64,000 nucleotides of DNA from an uncultured Collinsella sp. (GTDB taxonomy: Bacteria > Actinomycetota > Coriobacteriia > Coriobacteriales > Coriobacteriaceae), in NCBI GenBank assembly GCA_900540935.1, contig UQHW01000008.1, forward strand, positions 1-64,000, written 5' to 3'. How positions within the stretch are numbered: the stretch's first letter is position 1; every line of letters starts with the position of its first letter. A program made the translations under genes and the position numbers. Positions 56,150 through 64,000 of the stretch are shown piece after piece. The notes under the pieces were generated by a model, which was not told the origin of the DNA, ran no database searches, and was given only the letters and a program-made list of their open reading frames with translations.

Positions 56150-57004
56150 CTAATCCAGCTCGGCGGCTGCATCGCCGAGCATCTTGCGGTACGAACAGAG
56201 ATATCGAACTTCGGCAAGGCTTCGCCACCTGAGGGCTCGCTTCGCCACGGAAAGCCATCCACGTACGTCCATGTTCCATGGTTTGGGCTTGAAGGCGAAG
56301 TGGACGATCGAGGCGGAACCGTCAGCCAAAACGCCTTCCCTCGCGTATCGCGCTGCATTGTCGGAAAGCAAGTTATATTTTTCAGAAAGGTGCAAATCGT
56401 TCCTGTCGGGCCAATCCGGAAAAGCAAGATGAAGGAGGTCCTGATCACCAATTCCTTGATAGCTGGCCAAGGTCTCATCATCGAGTAAGTCCAAGGTGTG
56501 CATAACGCGATCGCAAAAATTCGTTTCCGGCTCAATGACGAGACAGCCGGAGTTAAGATCGCGCCAGGAGGGATTTGCCGCCTGCCCCGCCACACATGCT
56601 GAAAGATGAGGACGGTCAAAGAGACAATCAATGTTGCGAACGATGAGCATATCTGAATCCAGCAGGATTATCTTCTCAAACTCCGTCGCCGAGAGAATAC
56701 GAAGCTTCGAAAAAGAAGTGTTCCAGTGACCAAATCCTCTGGCGTCGTTAAGCCTTCGAACGGCCTCGGGTACATCAATTCCCTCTACCTGACGAATAAG
56801 AGAGCCCTCGGATTCAATGAAAGAGCGCTCGCGCCCGCCCACATTCGGAGTCACAAATACAACGAGCTGATAGGAACAGCCACTTCGTTGAAGTGACCGC
56901 GCAAGGGCAAGTACACCTCTAAGATACCCGGCCCCACCAGTGTAGAACGTTGCGTAAACCCTCGACCCTGTGTGTCTTGCGAGCATTGCGCCCTGTCTAC
57001 TCAT
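56150..57004 (-). CDS. GT8 glycosyltransferase (glycogenin-like)
   Basis: 284 residues from the ATG at 57004, one base after the stop of the upstream gene and with GGGGAAGG ahead. GT8 features: VYATFYTGGAGYLRGVLALA, the DxD in FEKIILLDSDMLIVRNIDCL, NSGCLVIEP and the late IVHFAFKPKPWNM. It is a retaining sugar transferase using a nucleotide sugar, here one of the repeat-unit enzymes. Confidence 0.88.
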   Translation of the reverse strand: MSRQGAMLARHTGSRVYATFYTGGAGYLRGVLALARSLQRSGCSYQLVVFVTPNVGGRERSFIESEGSLIRQVEGIDVPEAVRRLNDARGFGHWNTSFSKLRILSATEFEKIILLDSDMLIVRNIDCLFDRPHLSACVAGQAANPSWRDLNSGCLVIEPETNFCDRVMHTLDLLDDETLASYQGIGDQDLLHLAFPDWPDRNDLHLSEKYNLLSDNAARYAREGVLADGSASIVHFAFKPKPWNMDVRGWLSVAKRALRWRSLAEVRYLCSYRKMLGDAAAELD

Positions 57005-57005
57005 G

Positions 57006-57803
57006 TTACCTTCCCCTATTTTCAGTCCAGACTTTATATGGCTTGATGCTTCCCGCCTCAATGCAGAGGCCCAGAAGGGCAAACCCCGACGCAAGCGAAT
57101 ACGGCATCTTCGGATGCGAGGAAATGAACTTCTCCTTCGCCCGCTTGTAGGCAATCGTCTCGTCGGGCAGCCATGAGCCGTCGAAATGGTGTATCGCATA
57201 CGTGTTATCGGTTAAATTAACTTGGCGAGTCTTGCCGTCCTTTGGACAGAAGAAGTCCTTCGGATACAGCGTGAAGCCTTCGACGGTCTGCTTCTCTCCG
57301 TTGAGCTCAAGTCCCAGTTCTAGGCAAGCGTTGGTGATGGCTTCCACATTCGTCGCCTCGTCATATCCCCCGTCGGGCAAGACGAAAACCCTTTCGTCAT
57401 AATCCTTGAGAAGTCGCTCGAAGAGCGGAAACGACTTCCGACAGGCCATCAGCCCCGTTTGGATTCTAGTTGGGGCCTCGAATCCAGAAAAAGCTTCCTC
57501 CGCAAGAAAACGATCAAGGGGGCGCAGAACCTCGACGTCGGTATCCATGTAGATGCCTCCGTGCTCGACAAGGACCTTCAGACGCGCATAGTCGCTAGCG
57601 AACGCCCACTTCTTCGCCGCAAGTGCCTCCTCGAAGTAGCGGTTACCGCCGCTGTCGAAGTTATCTTCATCCCATCGAACAATCTCGTAGTCAGGACAAT
57701 GCTCTTTCCAGGAATTAATGCAGCGCTCCGCCATAGGCGGCAGCGGCTTCCCCCCAAACCAGATGTAATGTATCGTTTTCGGAATTTTCAAACTATCGCC
57801 CAT
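57006..57803 (-). CDS. GT32 capsular polysaccharide glycosyltransferase
   Basis: 265 residues. IPKTIHYIWFGGKPLPPMAE at the start and the DxD block SDYARLKVLVEHGGIYMDTD mark the OCH1/GT32 family; AIHHFDGSWLP is the typical C-terminal motif. It likely transfers mannose, galactose or a related sugar to the growing repeat unit. It overlaps nothing and is 1 bp ahead of the GT8 gene. Confidence 0.88.
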   Translation of the reverse strand: MGDSLKIPKTIHYIWFGGKPLPPMAERCINSWKEHCPDYEIVRWDEDNFDSGGNRYFEEALAAKKWAFASDYARLKVLVEHGGIYMDTDVEVLRPLDRFLAEEAFSGFEAPTRIQTGLMACRKSFPLFERLLKDYDERVFVLPDGGYDEATNVEAITNACLELGLELNGEKQTVEGFTLYPKDFFCPKDGKTRQVNLTDNTYAIHHFDGSWLPDETIAYKRAKEKFISSHPKMPYSLASGFALLGLCIEAGSIKPYKVWTENRGR

Positions 57804-57834
57804 ACGTTCACTCCATACTCGCTGGCATGCCGCA

Positions 57835-58929
57835 TCAGAAGATGCTCAGCACGCTATTGATATCTGCCACATAGGGAATCGCGCCGTACCACTCCGGCCT
57901 CGTCGCACCAATGACGACGAAATAAATGAGGAAGCACGCACATGCCACCAACTTCACGATGCGCCGCTCGTTATGCGGAACGCGGCCAAGCACAGTCGGA
58001 ATAGCGAGAATCGCAAAGAGCATGAAGTACATCCCCAGCCGTCCCACGATTTCTACCTGCACCTTGAAGACTTCGAAGACCAGCCAAAGCATCATGCCGT
58101 GCATGAGAAGCGCATCGTGACGCCCCTTATTGCCCTGCTTTCGTGCAACGGAGAAGTAGTTTGCGCAAAAGCAGCAACAGACGAATGCCACGGCGGCACC
58201 AATAAGTGCACCGAAGTAGTTCGATCCCATGAACTCATCCGAATAGAGGGTTTTACGTCCATATAGATGCGAGACCAGATTCACGATTGGCCCGCTGAAC
58301 ACGAAGACGACTACTGCCGCCATCAAATAGAGTAGGAACTCTCTCTTGCCAAAAGGAAGCCTTCTCACAGGCAAAAGAACGAGAACGAATATCACCGACT
58401 GGTGAAAGAAAAATGCAACCAACACAGAAGCAACGAATGGCCAAGTCTTCCCTTGCATGAGCCATACAATGCCAATGGCAAGAACACCGATGGCTATCGA
58501 CTGCCTCATGGTGTTCATCGAACTGAAGTACATGTTCAATGCAACATAAAGGAAGAAGCTCAGCATCACGTCCTCAGAGCATTCATAGATGAGATAGGCG
58601 ACGGGAAAAATGCACAACGCGCTTGAGACGACGATAAGGAGCTGATAGTTGCTGGAAATCTTGCTAAGCAACAGGCAGAGAGCGGTAAACAGATACTCAT
58701 AGCGCTCGAGATGGAAGGCAGTCGCTCCTTCATAACCTATGCGAATGTACGCTTCGCAAAACTGCTGGGTATCAACACCGACCACATAGCTTCTTACGGC
58801 CGCCACAGCGAAAAGCATAAGCGCCACGATGATGACGTAGGCCTTCTTATTGGAAGATGATGCCCCTGGGCCCATCATAATAAGGCCCAGTAGAATAATC
58901 ATCGATAGAATGGAGAGATAGACGAACAT
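57835..58929 (-). CDS. EpsG/Wzy-like polysaccharide polymerase
   Basis: 364 residues with about 10-11 membrane helices. The EpsG pattern RSYVVGVDTQQFCEAYIRIG (VGxDTxxF) lies in the first outside loop, and NTMRQSIAIGVLAIGIVWLM further in. It would join repeat units outside the membrane. It is the only polymerase candidate in the cluster and sits between GT4 and GT32 genes. Confidence 0.83.
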   Translation of the reverse strand: MFVYLSILSMIILLGLIMMGPGASSSNKKAYVIIVALMLFAVAAVRSYVVGVDTQQFCEAYIRIGYEGATAFHLERYEYLFTALCLLLSKISSNYQLLIVVSSALCIFPVAYLIYECSEDVMLSFFLYVALNMYFSSMNTMRQSIAIGVLAIGIVWLMQGKTWPFVASVLVAFFFHQSVIFVLVLLPVRRLPFGKREFLLYLMAAVVVFVFSGPIVNLVSHLYGRKTLYSDEFMGSNYFGALIGAAVAFVCCCFCANYFSVARKQGNKGRHDALLMHGMMLWLVFEVFKVQVEIVGRLGMYFMLFAILAIPTVLGRVPHNERRIVKLVACACFLIYFVVIGATRPEWYGAIPYVADINSVLSIF

Positions 58930-58981
58930 GCCTAGGCAACCCCTGCCTTACTCATCGAATCTAAGGTAGTTTGTGCGTAGA

Positions 58982-60127
58982 TCATTTCCCCACCAGTCCC
59001 TCGTAAAACCCCATCAAGCGTTTCGCGTTGGCCTCGGCCGAGTATCCGGCAGCCTCCAGGCGAGCCGGAGCCTCCAGATACCTGCCGCCGGCGAGCGCGG
59101 CGGAGAGCGCTGCGACCCACGCCTCGATGGGGGCGTCGAGAGCCGTAAAGGAACCGGTCCCAGCGATGTCCGTCTCGGCGGGCACACCGGTCGAGTACAC
59201 ACACGGCAATCCCGCCGCCTGCGCCTCCACCGCCGAAACCGGCAGCCCCTCATAAAGCGACGGCATGAAGAACACATCGAAGAGCGAGTAGAAACGTTCG
59301 GTGTCGCTCCTCAAGCCAAGCAGCATCACAGAATTTTCCAAACCCATTTCGCCAACGAGCTCCTGGAGTTCCCGGCGCTCATCGGCGATGTTACTCTCCC
59401 CGATGATGACAAGCCTGGCAGGGCCGTGAGCAGCCACATACTCACCGAAAACCCTGACCGCGAAGGAGAAGTTCTTCTGCAAGGAAATCCGGCCCACGCA
59501 TCCCACAACAGGCTCCTCAGGACCTATTCCGAGCTCAGTCCTGCAGTCTGCCCGGACCTCGGGGTCGAAGGCGAAGCGCTCTATGTCGATGCCGTTCCTC
59601 ATCGTCAGGAAGTCCTTTCCACCGAAGAGATAGCGGCCGGCGTCTTCGGAGCACGCGACCCTGTCGGTCGCCCAGCGCCGCCCGAACCAGATGAGCGGTG
59701 CATTGCGCACACGATGGCTGAACCTATCCGAGCTGCTGTTGAGATGACTGTGGAGCACGCGATGGGCAATCCCAGTCTCGGCCGCGTAGCGAAGAGTCCA
59801 GAGCGCCGAGTTGGGCATATGGCAGTGCACGACGTCGTATTCGGAACCGTGTTCGCGAAAGAACTCCCTGGTCTCCCTGACGAAGGCCGGGAGGTCGACG
59901 CTCGCCTGCGTGACCGTGAAAACCCGCGCACCCTCATTCCTGAATTCATCATCGAAATTGAGGGGGTGCCGTGGCTCGCCGTTAACAACGTCATGGTGCA
60001 GGTAGTCGTAGACGACGCGGCTCTTGTCGCGATGACGGAACATGTTTCGCACGAACGACGTGACCCCCGCATCGGCGGACAGGGAAGGAACAACATTGAG
60101 TACTTTTATGGCCTTGGTGCTTACCAA
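58982..60127 (-). CDS. GT4 glycosyltransferase (EpsF-like)
   Basis: About 381 residues from a TTG at 60127 with GAGGAG 8 nt ahead; an ATG at 60178 is open but lacks a ribosome site. The acceptor half has VLNVVPSLSADAGVTSFVRN and VVHCHMPNSALWTLRYAA; the donor half has VVGCVGRISLQKNFSFAVRV and FMPSLYEGLPVSAVEAQAAG (EX7E). It belongs to the EpsF/glycosyltransferase family 1-4 group used in exopolysaccharides. Confidence 0.88.
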   Translation of the reverse strand: MVSTKAIKVLNVVPSLSADAGVTSFVRNMFRHRDKSRVVYDYLHHDVVNGEPRHPLNFDDEFRNEGARVFTVTQASVDLPAFVRETREFFREHGSEYDVVHCHMPNSALWTLRYAAETGIAHRVLHSHLNSSSDRFSHRVRNAPLIWFGRRWATDRVACSEDAGRYLFGGKDFLTMRNGIDIERFAFDPEVRADCRTELGIGPEEPVVGCVGRISLQKNFSFAVRVFGEYVAAHGPARLVIIGESNIADERRELQELVGEMGLENSVMLLGLRSDTERFYSLFDVFFMPSLYEGLPVSAVEAQAAGLPCVYSTGVPAETDIAGTGSFTALDAPIEAWVAALSAALAGGRYLEAPARLEAAGYSAEANAKRLMGFYEGLVGK

Positions 60128-60199
60128 ACTAAACTCTCCTCGTTTTTCGTTATGCGACGGCATGGGCAGGTTCGACAAGAGCGACGGGAACCCCGAGCG

Positions 60200-61219
60200 T
60201 TAAAGATGGGGCGTTGCACGCCTCATCTCCCTCCGCTCATAAGCCTCGATTAGCCGGGTGTACAACCAAGGTGCGCCGGCAATTGCGAGGAAGCGAGCCT
60301 TGTCACCCCGACGCACGCCGGGATCCGCCAAAAGGCCCATGAGGTTCCTGCGCACATAGGACAGTGCCTCGACCTGGTAAGACCTGGGCTCTTCTCCCCC
60401 CTCATTGCAATGGTCGGCGATTCGAAAGAGCCGCGTGAGCTCAAGCGCCTTGTGGTAGGTGAGCCCGGAGGCGCAGCCGGGAAGGAAGGGCTTCGCCGCA
60501 TCCTCGATCGCCTGGATAGCGGCACTGAAGTTATGCAATTGCTTAAGGGACGTATTGGCGGGCCTAACGGTGGAGCCGGCGCGCCTCATGTATCCGTATA
60601 TCGGCTCCTTCAACAGCGCGAATGACGCCGCCGATAGGACCTGCGCGCCAAACGCTATGTCATCCTCATAGCGCCTACCCGATGCAAACGGATTAGCAAG
60701 ATACGTCTTCCTCGACGCCAGATGGGCCCACGCCGAAGCAATAACATCCTCATAGAGGATATGGGAAAGGAAGCTTTCCTGATCAAGGAGCTCGTACTCG
60801 CGAGAATCGCTCCATTCAAGAGCCTGGATGGCGCGAGTGCCGGGCACGATCAAATGCCTTCCAATGACTTGCTCTGCACCGCTCTTCGAAAGAGCATTCG
60901 CAAGGAGACTCAGATAGTGCGGAGACACGACGTCGTCGCCATCAACAAATGTGACGTAATCTCCATGAGCTTCGAGCACGCCGCGATTCCGAGCACAGGA
61001 TTGCCCACCATTCTTTTGATGGATAACGCGCACGCAGGGATTCGAAGCATAGGCGTCCAGCAAATCGCCCGTGCCGTCGGTCGACCCATCATCGATAAGG
61101 ATGAACTCATGCTCGCCGTCATAATCCTGTGCAAGCAGGCTCTCCATGCAATAGCCCACGCAATCACGAAGGTTATAAAACGGAACAATGACAGAAATTA
61201 AAGAGGGTTTTTTATCCAC
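60200..61219 (-). CDS. GT2 glycosyltransferase
   Basis: 339 residues. LISVIVPFYNLRDCVGYCME, EFILIDDGSTDGTGDLLDAY and DYVTFVDGDDVVSPHYLSLL give a full GT-A signature with the DGDD metal site. The C-terminal part is helical. It overlaps the previous GT2 gene by 8 nt, so it is coupled. It likely adds an internal sugar of the repeat unit. Confidence 0.9.
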   Translation of the reverse strand: MDKKPSLISVIVPFYNLRDCVGYCMESLLAQDYDGEHEFILIDDGSTDGTGDLLDAYASNPCVRVIHQKNGGQSCARNRGVLEAHGDYVTFVDGDDVVSPHYLSLLANALSKSGAEQVIGRHLIVPGTRAIQALEWSDSREYELLDQESFLSHILYEDVIASAWAHLASRKTYLANPFASGRRYEDDIAFGAQVLSAASFALLKEPIYGYMRRAGSTVRPANTSLKQLHNFSAAIQAIEDAAKPFLPGCASGLTYHKALELTRLFRIADHCNEGGEEPRSYQVEALSYVRRNLMGLLADPGVRRGDKARFLAIAGAPWLYTRLIEAYERREMRRATPHL

Positions 61220-62111
61220 GCGTCCTGTCCTTCAATGTTGAACCTCCACAGGGAGCACTTCCGAGTTCCGGCGCCCGAAGCAAGTACCCATGCTTCCTGA
61301 AGTAATGAGCGAGGCCCCTCATGTGCTCCCAATTCGTCTTGCTCAAGAGCCTTTTCTTCGATATGCGCTGGTATAAGTGCGTCATAGAGGATCCGTGTGA
61401 CCTCACGACGCGGTAGCCCGCTTCGTGGCAGCGAAGGCACCAGTCCACGTCCTCGGGGGCGTAGAAGATTGCCTCGTCGAGAAGGCCCACTCGCTCCCAG
61501 GCCCAAACCGGAGTGACCCAGCAGGCCGAGAGGAGATAACCCACGTCCTGCACGCCGCCGATGACAGGCGCCTCCGGCACCTCGGCCTCGGCGGCACGCT
61601 CGGCCACGCGCCCGAGGGGCCACGCTTTGCCGAACTTGATTCCGAGCGTGGGGAGGTTGCGCCCCGAGAGCTGCTCAGAGCCATCCCCGCCCGCGAGCGT
61701 GGGGCCGGCGACCGCAATGGCGGGGTCGGACTCCAGGGCATCGACGGCCGAGCCTATAGCTGCTTCGTTGGCCACTGTATCGGAGTCGAGCACGCATATG
61801 TAGCTAGGGCGTGGGCTCATGGCGAGCGCCTCCCTGATGGCGATGTTGCGACTAACCGTCGTGCCGAGGTTGCGCCCCTGCGGCAGCACGTGTAGGCGTC
61901 CGTCGGAGGCGGCGATCTCGACGAGGGAGTCAAGCGTCCCATCGGTTGAGCCGTTGTCCACGACGTACGCGGCGGCGCACATGTCGCCCAACCCGAGCAC
62001 GCTCTCGAGACAGGCGCGCACGTACCCCTCCGAGTTCCATGTGAGAATGACGAAGGCGACGGTGCGAGAAATCTTCCCACCGTGCTCGCAATAAGATGCG
62101 GTCGCGCTCAC
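61212..62111 (-). CDS. GT2 glycosyltransferase, rhamnosyltransferase-like
   Basis: 299 residues. VAFVILTWNSEGYVRACLES, VVDNGSTDGTLDSLVE and CVLDSDTVANEAAIGSAVDA define the fold; GLLDEAIFYAPEDVDWCLRC (ED-x-D-x-C/R) is usual in rhamnosyl- and related transferases. It overlaps the priming transferase gene by 4 nt (ATGA) and may add the second sugar. Confidence 0.88.
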   Translation of the reverse strand: MSATASYCEHGGKISRTVAFVILTWNSEGYVRACLESVLGLGDMCAAAYVVDNGSTDGTLDSLVEIAASDGRLHVLPQGRNLGTTVSRNIAIREALAMSPRPSYICVLDSDTVANEAAIGSAVDALESDPAIAVAGPTLAGGDGSEQLSGRNLPTLGIKFGKAWPLGRVAERAAEAEVPEAPVIGGVQDVGYLLSACWVTPVWAWERVGLLDEAIFYAPEDVDWCLRCHEAGYRVVRSHGSSMTHLYQRISKKRLLSKTNWEHMRGLAHYFRKHGYLLRAPELGSAPCGGSTLKDRTRG

Positions 62112-62953
62112 TTCCCCGTACCCCCTGCCATCGCCTTGAAGGTCCTCACGAAGATGCGCAAGTCGAGCGCGAAGCTCGCGTGGCGCACGTAGAAGAGCTC
62201 GAGCATCTGGCGGTCGCCGTTAGCCCATGTAGCGTTGTTCCTGTCCGTGACCTGCCACCAACCGGTGATGCCGGGCTTACGCGACAGGAACTCGTCGCGA
62301 GCATCGCCGAACTCGTAGGTCTCCTCGACGGTCACCGGTCGCGGGCCGATCACCGACAGGTCCCCCATGAGGACGTTCAAAAACTGCGGGAACTCGTCGA
62401 TCGAGTACTTGCGCAGGAAGCGACCCACGCGCGTCACGCGCGGATCGTCGTCAAGTTTCTGCTCGCGTTTCCATTCCTCGAGCTGCTCCCGTGTCATGTA
62501 GAGCTCCGGATGCGCGTGCGCGTCGGCGGCCATCGTCCGGAACTTCCAGATATAGATGCGCTTGCCGCCCTTGCCCACGCGCTCCTGGCGGAAGAATGGG
62601 TTACCCGGGGAGTCCAGGGCTATGGCGGCGCAGAGGAGGACGCCCGGCAGGAAGCCCGCCGCCACGACGGCCGCCGAGAAGGCGACGTCGAAGGCGCGCT
62701 TCGCGGCGCGGTACGGGAGGCCGCCCGGACTCGGGGCGGGGACGCTGGCATCCCTCGGAGGGGCAACGAATTCACCCCTGGCAACCGAAACAGGTTGATC
62801 CACCTTTACTTCAAATTGAGCTTTAGCATTGTCGGGGCGGACATCGGCATTCGACATCAGCTCGGAACCGAGCGCGCACGACATCGTCGCCCCGATCTCA
62901 GGCGGCGCCACAGGCGCATTGCTCTCTGTTACTTCTTTAGCAGCCACAGTCAA
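62108..62953 (-). CDS. Priming sugar-phosphate transferase (polyprenyl-phosphate glycosyl-1-phosphate transferase)
   Basis: Bounds use a TTG at 62953 with AGGGA upstream; GTG at 62947 and a GTG at 63034 right after the loaP stop are alternatives. The catalytic domain starts at PYRAAKRAFDVAFSAAVVAA, with one re-entrant helix, FFRQERVGKGGKRIYIWKFR, YSIDEFPQFLNVLMGDLSVI and GPRP, and ITGWWQVTDRNN. It loads the first sugar-phosphate onto undecaprenyl phosphate. About 85 low-complexity residues precede the domain. Confidence 0.88.
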   Translation of the reverse strand: MTVAAKEVTESNAPVAPPEIGATMSCALGSELMSNADVRPDNAKAQFEVKVDQPVSVARGEFVAPPRDASVPAPSPGGLPYRAAKRAFDVAFSAAVVAAGFLPGVLLCAAIALDSPGNPFFRQERVGKGGKRIYIWKFRTMAADAHAHPELYMTREQLEEWKREQKLDDDPRVTRVGRFLRKYSIDEFPQFLNVLMGDLSVIGPRPVTVEETYEFGDARDEFLSRKPGITGWWQVTDRNNATWANGDRQMLELFYVRHASFALDLRIFVRTFKAMAGGTGK

Positions 62954-62959
62954 ACTTAC

Positions 62960-62985
62960 GTCCCTGTCTCCCAGGGACCCCCCCC
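62960..62985 (-). other. Hairpin and G8 run upstream of the priming transferase
   Basis: On the minus strand a run of eight G (plus-strand C8 at 62978-62985) leads into GTCCCTG/CAGGGAC, a 7-bp hairpin with 5-nt loop. It lies in the 80-nt gap between loaP and the next gene's likely start, where a LoaP-responsive element or slippage tract could act. Confidence 0.4.
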
Positions 62986-63034
62986 GAATTGGTAAATTCA
63001 AAAATGCGAACGAATAGCCGGTGCAACGTCTCAC

Positions 63035-63625
63035 TTACGTTTTGCTAGGCACGTCTAACGGAAGCAGCTCCCTAAATGCGGAGTCGCCTTCACCTACGTC
63101 CACCAGGCACCAGCGCTTATGACGGTCGATCTTTTTAACGCGCGCCTCTTGCCCCACAAGCGGGCCCTGCTCTATGTGCAGCACGCCGTCTTCTATGCGC
63201 GCAACGCTGTTGCGCACCACGCCGTCGTCGTCCAGCACGCTGCGGTACCAGTCCTGTGCATCGTCCGGCATGGGCATGTACGCCCGCTCCCTACTGCCGG
63301 CGATGCGGCAGCCAAAGCTCAACTGAGCCAAAGCCCTATCGAGCACAGCGGCATCGTGCGTGGCGACGAAGAAATATTCCTTGTACATGGGCTTGGTTTG
63401 GAGCGACCAGGCACCGTCCCGCTTAAACCAGAACTCCTTTTGCATCACAAAAGCGTCCTGCATAAGGTTGCGTGGGATAATGCGGCGGACCTTTTCGCAG
63501 GTCTCGCGCTCTTTTCCTTGGGGGGTATGGACCAGATACCACCGGACGCGGCCGTGCTGGCTGTAGGTAGTGGCGCCGTTAAATGCGCCTGGCAGCTGCT
63601 CTTGACGTCGTGCCGTCTGTTCCAT
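63035..63625 (-). CDS. loaP: LoaP-type NusG paralogue, processive antiterminator
   Basis: 196 residues from the ATG at 63625 with GAGGGGG upstream. The NGN domain is visible in RVRWYLVHTPQGKERETCEK and in the YKEYFFVATHDAAVLDRALA half; the KOW motif is IEQGPLVGQEARVKKIDRHK. LoaP proteins are NusG relatives that let polymerase read through long biosynthetic operons, and they are often the first gene of such operons. It heads the 10-kb polysaccharide operon here. Confidence 0.82.
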   Translation of the reverse strand: MEQTARRQEQLPGAFNGATTYSQHGRVRWYLVHTPQGKERETCEKVRRIIPRNLMQDAFVMQKEFWFKRDGAWSLQTKPMYKEYFFVATHDAAVLDRALAQLSFGCRIAGSRERAYMPMPDDAQDWYRSVLDDDGVVRNSVARIEDGVLHIEQGPLVGQEARVKKIDRHKRWCLVDVGEGDSAFRELLPLDVPSKT

Positions 63626-63716
63626 GTTCTCGCCCCCTCTTTTGGCTTTGCGATGCACGCAAGTGCAGGGGCGTTTAGAACAGGCTTCTCGCTCGCAGCT
63701 AGGCGCAATCGCAAAA

Positions 63717-63838
63717 GTACAGGTTTTTGTATCTTTCGACATAGGCCATTATACGAGCAATTAATCCGCGTTTGCCCAGATTACGCAAAATGTACTGCCA
63801 GTAGGTGCATCTCCATACCCCTCTACAAAAACCTGTAC
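63717..63838. repeat. Inverted repeats enclosing the operon promoter (candidate invertible segment)
   Basis: GTACAGGTTTTTGTA (63717-63731) and its exact reverse complement TACAAAAACCTGTAC (63824-63838) are 92 bp apart. The -10 box at 63748-63753 lies between them and points toward loaP. The outer flanks are also T-rich and partly matching. No recombinase gene is visible nearby. Confidence 0.7.
63748..63753 (-). promoter_or_regulatory. -10 box of the exopolysaccharide operon promoter
   Basis: TATAAT reads toward loaP on the minus strand, about 125 bp before its ATG. The -35 region (GGGCAA, 18-bp spacing) is weak, so an activator or alternative sigma region may be needed. Confidence 0.6.
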
Positions 63839-63851
63839 CTTTTTGTGCAAC

Positions 63852-63882
63852 AAAAAAAGCCGCTCAACCAGCGGCTTTTCTT
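63852..63882 (-). terminator. Intrinsic terminator upstream of the exopolysaccharide operon
   Basis: Stem GCCGCT/AGCGGC with a 5-nt loop and a run of seven U on the minus strand. It isolates the operon promoter from the upstream gene. Confidence 0.75.
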
Positions 63883-63893
63883 ATTTGGACATG

Positions 63894-63932
63894 AAAAAAG
63901 GCGACCGTCCTTTGTGAACAGTCGCCTTTGTT
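63894..63932 (-). terminator. Intrinsic terminator after the partial gene
   Basis: Stem GGCGAC/GTCGCC with U6 on the minus strand, about 20 bp past the stop of the partial gene. Two terminators in a row make read-through into the polysaccharide operon unlikely. Confidence 0.75.
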
Positions 63933-63951
63933 AATTGTTGTGTGAATTGCC

Positions 63952-64000
63952 TTAGGCGCGAGTCTTGATCTCCTCGGTCACCTTGGAAACAAACTCGTCA
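63952..64000 (-). CDS. 3' end of an unidentified gene
   Basis: Fifteen codons, ending DEFVSKVTEEIKTRA and TAA, followed by two terminators. Too short to identify. Confidence 0.6.
   Translation of the reverse strand, partial: DEFVSKVTEEIKTRA

Overview
The window reads as a high-GC, host-associated actinobacterial chromosome of the Coriobacteriia type, most like Collinsella. This is an inference from gene order, GC-rich third codon positions, DnaG/RpoD/IF-2 character and the sucrose PTS and Pel loci; no 16S rRNA is present. Almost every gene is on the minus strand, so transcription mostly runs from high to low coordinates.

Region 1 (1-26 kb) is core housekeeping: the plsX start, rpmF, a DUF177 protein, coaD-rsmD-recG, fakA with an Asp23 protein, tRNA-Asn, rpoD, dnaG, then the translation/transcription run rimP-nusA-infB-rbfA-nrnA-truB-ribF, followed by leuS and guaB. 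Genes are tightly packed with 4-8 nt overlaps. Oddities are a terminator-like hairpin in the rimP leader, a possible zinc-binding tail on NusA, and long palindromic intergenic elements near leuS, guaB and a ModE-like regulator gene. A cystathionine-synthase-family protein that appears to lack its PLP lysine closes this part.

Region 2 (26-30.5 kb) is a sucrose utilisation unit: LacI-type regulator, sucrose PTS IIBC and sucrose-6-phosphate hydrolase, with two matching LacI-type operator boxes in front of the PTS gene.

Region 3 (30.5-41.7 kb) is a Gram-positive-type Pel exopolysaccharide operon (pelD-pelE-pelA deacetylase-pelF-pelG). It is translationally coupled to a three-gene tail: a CotH-kinase lipoprotein, a VTC-type polyphosphate polymerase domain protein and a DUF4956 membrane protein. 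PelD keeps an RxxD c-di-GMP site five residues before a degenerate GGDEF, so the polymer is probably switched on by c-di-GMP.

Region 4 (41.7-53.4 kb) is an accessory, partly AT-rich and partly decaying island between the two polysaccharide loci. A 0.22-kb direct repeat flanks an AlbA_2/COG2865 regulator. There is a gene split by an in-frame stop, a 1218-residue STAND-type P-loop NTPase that is a candidate anti-phage sensor, and an HTH/HEPN-like pair in which both genes carry frameshifts.

Region 5 (53.5-63.9 kb) is an exopolysaccharide or capsule operon headed by a LoaP-type NusG paralogue. It encodes a priming sugar-phosphate transferase, six glycosyltransferases (GT2, GT4, GT32, GT8), an EpsG-like polymerase and a Wzx-like flippase. 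A 15-bp inverted repeat brackets the DNA holding the presumed promoter, which suggests a phase-variable promoter switch. One glycosyltransferase gene contains a perfect 25-bp inverted repeat.
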